Part shown: positions 62,830 through 63,990 of the stretch, piece after piece | How positions within the stretch are numbered: position 1 is the stretch's first letter | How the letters are laid out: each line of letters begins with the position of its first letter | Source of the DNA: Vibrio marisflavi CECT 7928 | Lineage (GTDB): Bacteria; Pseudomonadota; Gammaproteobacteria; Enterobacterales; Vibrionaceae | Reading direction: 5' to 3' | NCBI RefSeq assembly: GCF_921294215.1 | Contig: NZ_CAKLDM010000005.1 | Span: forward strand, 1 to 63,990 | Length of the DNA: 63,990 nt | The notes under the pieces: generated by a model | Told to the model about the DNA's origin: nothing | Databases searched by the model: none | The model's input: the letters and a program-made list of their open reading frames with translations, nothing else | Position numbers and translations under genes: made by a program

Positions 62830-63990
62830 TTAATTCTCTTCCTTAACAGATACGGATTTGATCTCTCTAATGATTTGTTTATATACCGAGTTGATTGAAG
62901 AGATTGCATCATCGTACTTTTTAGAAGAGCAAAGCTTTTCTGATTTCATAACATCAAGAGGCGTACGGTTGAGCTCTGCTGCCGCTACCATGAGCTCTGA
63001 ATGAACAATATAGGAAGACAGAAGCTTGTCTTGTGCCGTCCTAGATAGTTTATCCATCGTATCTCGTTCTGCCTTAACCTTTTCATCATGGTTTACGACC
63101 AGTACCCGGCTCCAAACTAAGTTATCCCCTTTTGATGGCAACCCTTCAAATCGAGACGCTGTCGTCAATAAGTAGTTAGTTGTGGAAGAGTAATCGTATT
63201 CTCTTGGAGAGATCGGAATCAGAAGGCAGTCCAGAGCTTCATTCGCCGCCCATATCAAAGGAGATTCTTGTGGGGGGGTATCAATGAAAATTAGATCATA
63301 AGATTCTTGCAGTACTGGAATGATATCTTTAGACAGCCTTTCAATTAACTTATCTTTTATTTCTTCATCAGACTGCCAAAACACGTCATGGAACCTTTCG
63401 TCGGTGGCAAAAGCGGGCAACACATCAAGGTTTGGTAAGTGTGTGTTAAATGGAGAGTTTTTAATAATTTCAGATTCGGTATACCCCGACTCAATGAGAT
63501 CGTGGTAATCACCTTCTTGTTCTGTGTTGCCAAGCACTAAATCAATTGCAGTAAGATAAACCGACTCGTCATCTAAAGTACGAGTGATCATTCCTTGGCC
63601 TAACGTGCCCTGTGGGTCTAGGTCAATCAACAGTACTCGAGCATTTGTATCTAAATCCAAAGCTGCTGCAGTCGATAGCAAAGCGGTCGTTGTCGATTTG
63701 CCCGTACCACCCTTTTGGTTTTCTATGGCGATAACCCTAGGTACATACTTTTCGCTGTAAGTTGGAAACTCCCAATAATCTAACAGCGATAGAATATCGT
63801 GCCTGGTGAAAAGGTGTTGCTTGTTTTGGTAAATAGGCTCAGTAATGACATTATTGTCCAACGCTGCTTGAACGCGTTTTTGAAATGTCACTGGGGCAAA
63901 CCTTGTATGCTCTCTAAGCGTTTTTTTGTTTAAGCAATGATTGTAAATCAGACGGTCAATCCCATCGACTTGATCATCGGAGACATTTAC
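62830..63990 (-). CDS. parA: ParA partition ATPase (main part; 5' end at 1-90)
   Basis: With the part at 1-90 the product has about 416 residues. N-terminal winged helix (DRLIYNHCLNKKTLREHTRF onward), then the ATPase: deviant Walker A KGGTGKST, DLDPQGTLG, and IDTPPQESPLI as motif B. It moves plasmid copies by ATP-driven patterning on the nucleoid and represses its own operon. An internal GTG at 63891 would remove the winged helix and is not the start. Frame continues without stop over 63892-63990. Confidence 0.9.
   Translation of the reverse strand, partial: VNVSDDQVDGIDRLIYNHCLNKKTLREHTRFAPVTFQKRVQAALDNNVITEPIYQNKQHLFTRHDILSLLDYWEFPTYSEKYVPRVIAIENQKGGTGKSTTTALLSTAAALDLDTNARVLLIDLDPQGTLGQGMITRTLDDESVYLTAIDLVLGNTEQEGDYHDLIESGYTESEIIKNSPFNTHLPNLDVLPAFATDERFHDVFWQSDEEIKDKLIERLSKDIIPVLQESYDLIFIDTPPQESPLIWAANEALDCLLIPISPREYDYSSTTNYLLTTASRFEGLPSKGDNLVWSRVLVVNHDEKVKAERDTMDKLSRTAQDKLLSSYIVHSELMVAAAELNRTPLDVMKSEKLCSSKKYDDAISSINSVYKQIIREIKSVSVKEEN

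Overview
The window reads as one complete circular plasmid of a Vibrio species, linearised inside parA. The evidence for the circle is direct: the parA reading frame runs off the right end of the window (last codon 63990-63988, minus strand) and continues in frame, with no stop, through positions 3-1 up to a GTG at 90-88. Joined, this gives a ParA of about 416 residues with the N-terminal winged-helix segment that large-plasmid ParAs have. The Vibrio assignment rests on a VCR-like integron attC site, a CsrB-type RNA with a VarA/GacA site, type I-F CRISPR repeats, and SXT-type transfer genes; it is an inference, not a database match.

Layout. (1) Replication and partition, 59.7-64.0 kb and 0-2.6 kb: parA-parB with accessory genes on the minus strand, an inverted repeat holding two DnaA boxes, an unusually long iteron array and a Rep initiator. 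(2) 2.8-7.06 kb: a decayed SXT-type conjugation block (traI, traD, a DUF4400 gene), all broken by frameshifts or stops; an intact MobI-like gene lies far away at 53.1 kb. (3) 7.04-11.5 kb: a module with two paralogous LuxR-type autoinducer-binding-domain proteins lacking a DNA-binding domain, two hotdog thioesterase-like proteins, a FabG-like reductase and two XRE regulators. (4) 12.5-19.9 kb: integron-cassette-like genes (DJ-1/PfpI, four GNATs) with one clear attC, then a LysR regulator, a GlxA-type regulator divergent from rhodanese and GNAT genes. (5) 20.4-34.3 kb: lactate dehydrogenase, a cas-less type I-F mini CRISPR array, a TnpB remnant, an AAA/DUF4143 ATPase, MarC, secreted LPP20/FlgT-like proteins, DUF2726 and DUF4942 proteins, a Shedu-like nuclease gene split by an amber codon, and a tyrosine recombinase. 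Several of these genes share a promoter-like motif (TTTTGGAAAT or TTTAGGAAAT with a TANNNT box downstream). (6) 34.7-39.8 kb: a 1678-residue secreted beta-1,3-glucanase that appears to fuse GH64, CBM56, GH16 and GH55-like modules. (7) 40-47.5 kb: a possible Cys-His deamidase-like protein, a secreted nuclease, a plasmid-borne CsrB-type RNA, and the most unusual part: an intact seryl-tRNA synthetase, two tRNA-Ser-like genes with lengthened anticodon arms, an unknown 305-residue protein, a metallo-beta-lactamase-fold enzyme and a serine-type (HAAAP) transporter. (8) 47.7-59.3 kb: IS3 and IS481 elements, an OstA/LptA-like protein, MobI, wrecked helicase and DptH-like genes, and an orphan Rhs tip with a likely membrane immunity protein.

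How it fits together. The backbone (rep, iterons, parAB) is intact while self-transfer is lost, so the plasmid probably persists by accurate partition and may be mobilised in trans. The cargo is a mosaic of acquired blocks. The seryl-tRNA locus is the best candidate for an undescribed system: every recognisable part concerns serine uptake or serine charging, with two non-standard tRNAs as the likely carriers. The LuxR-like/thioesterase/reductase module is the second candidate.
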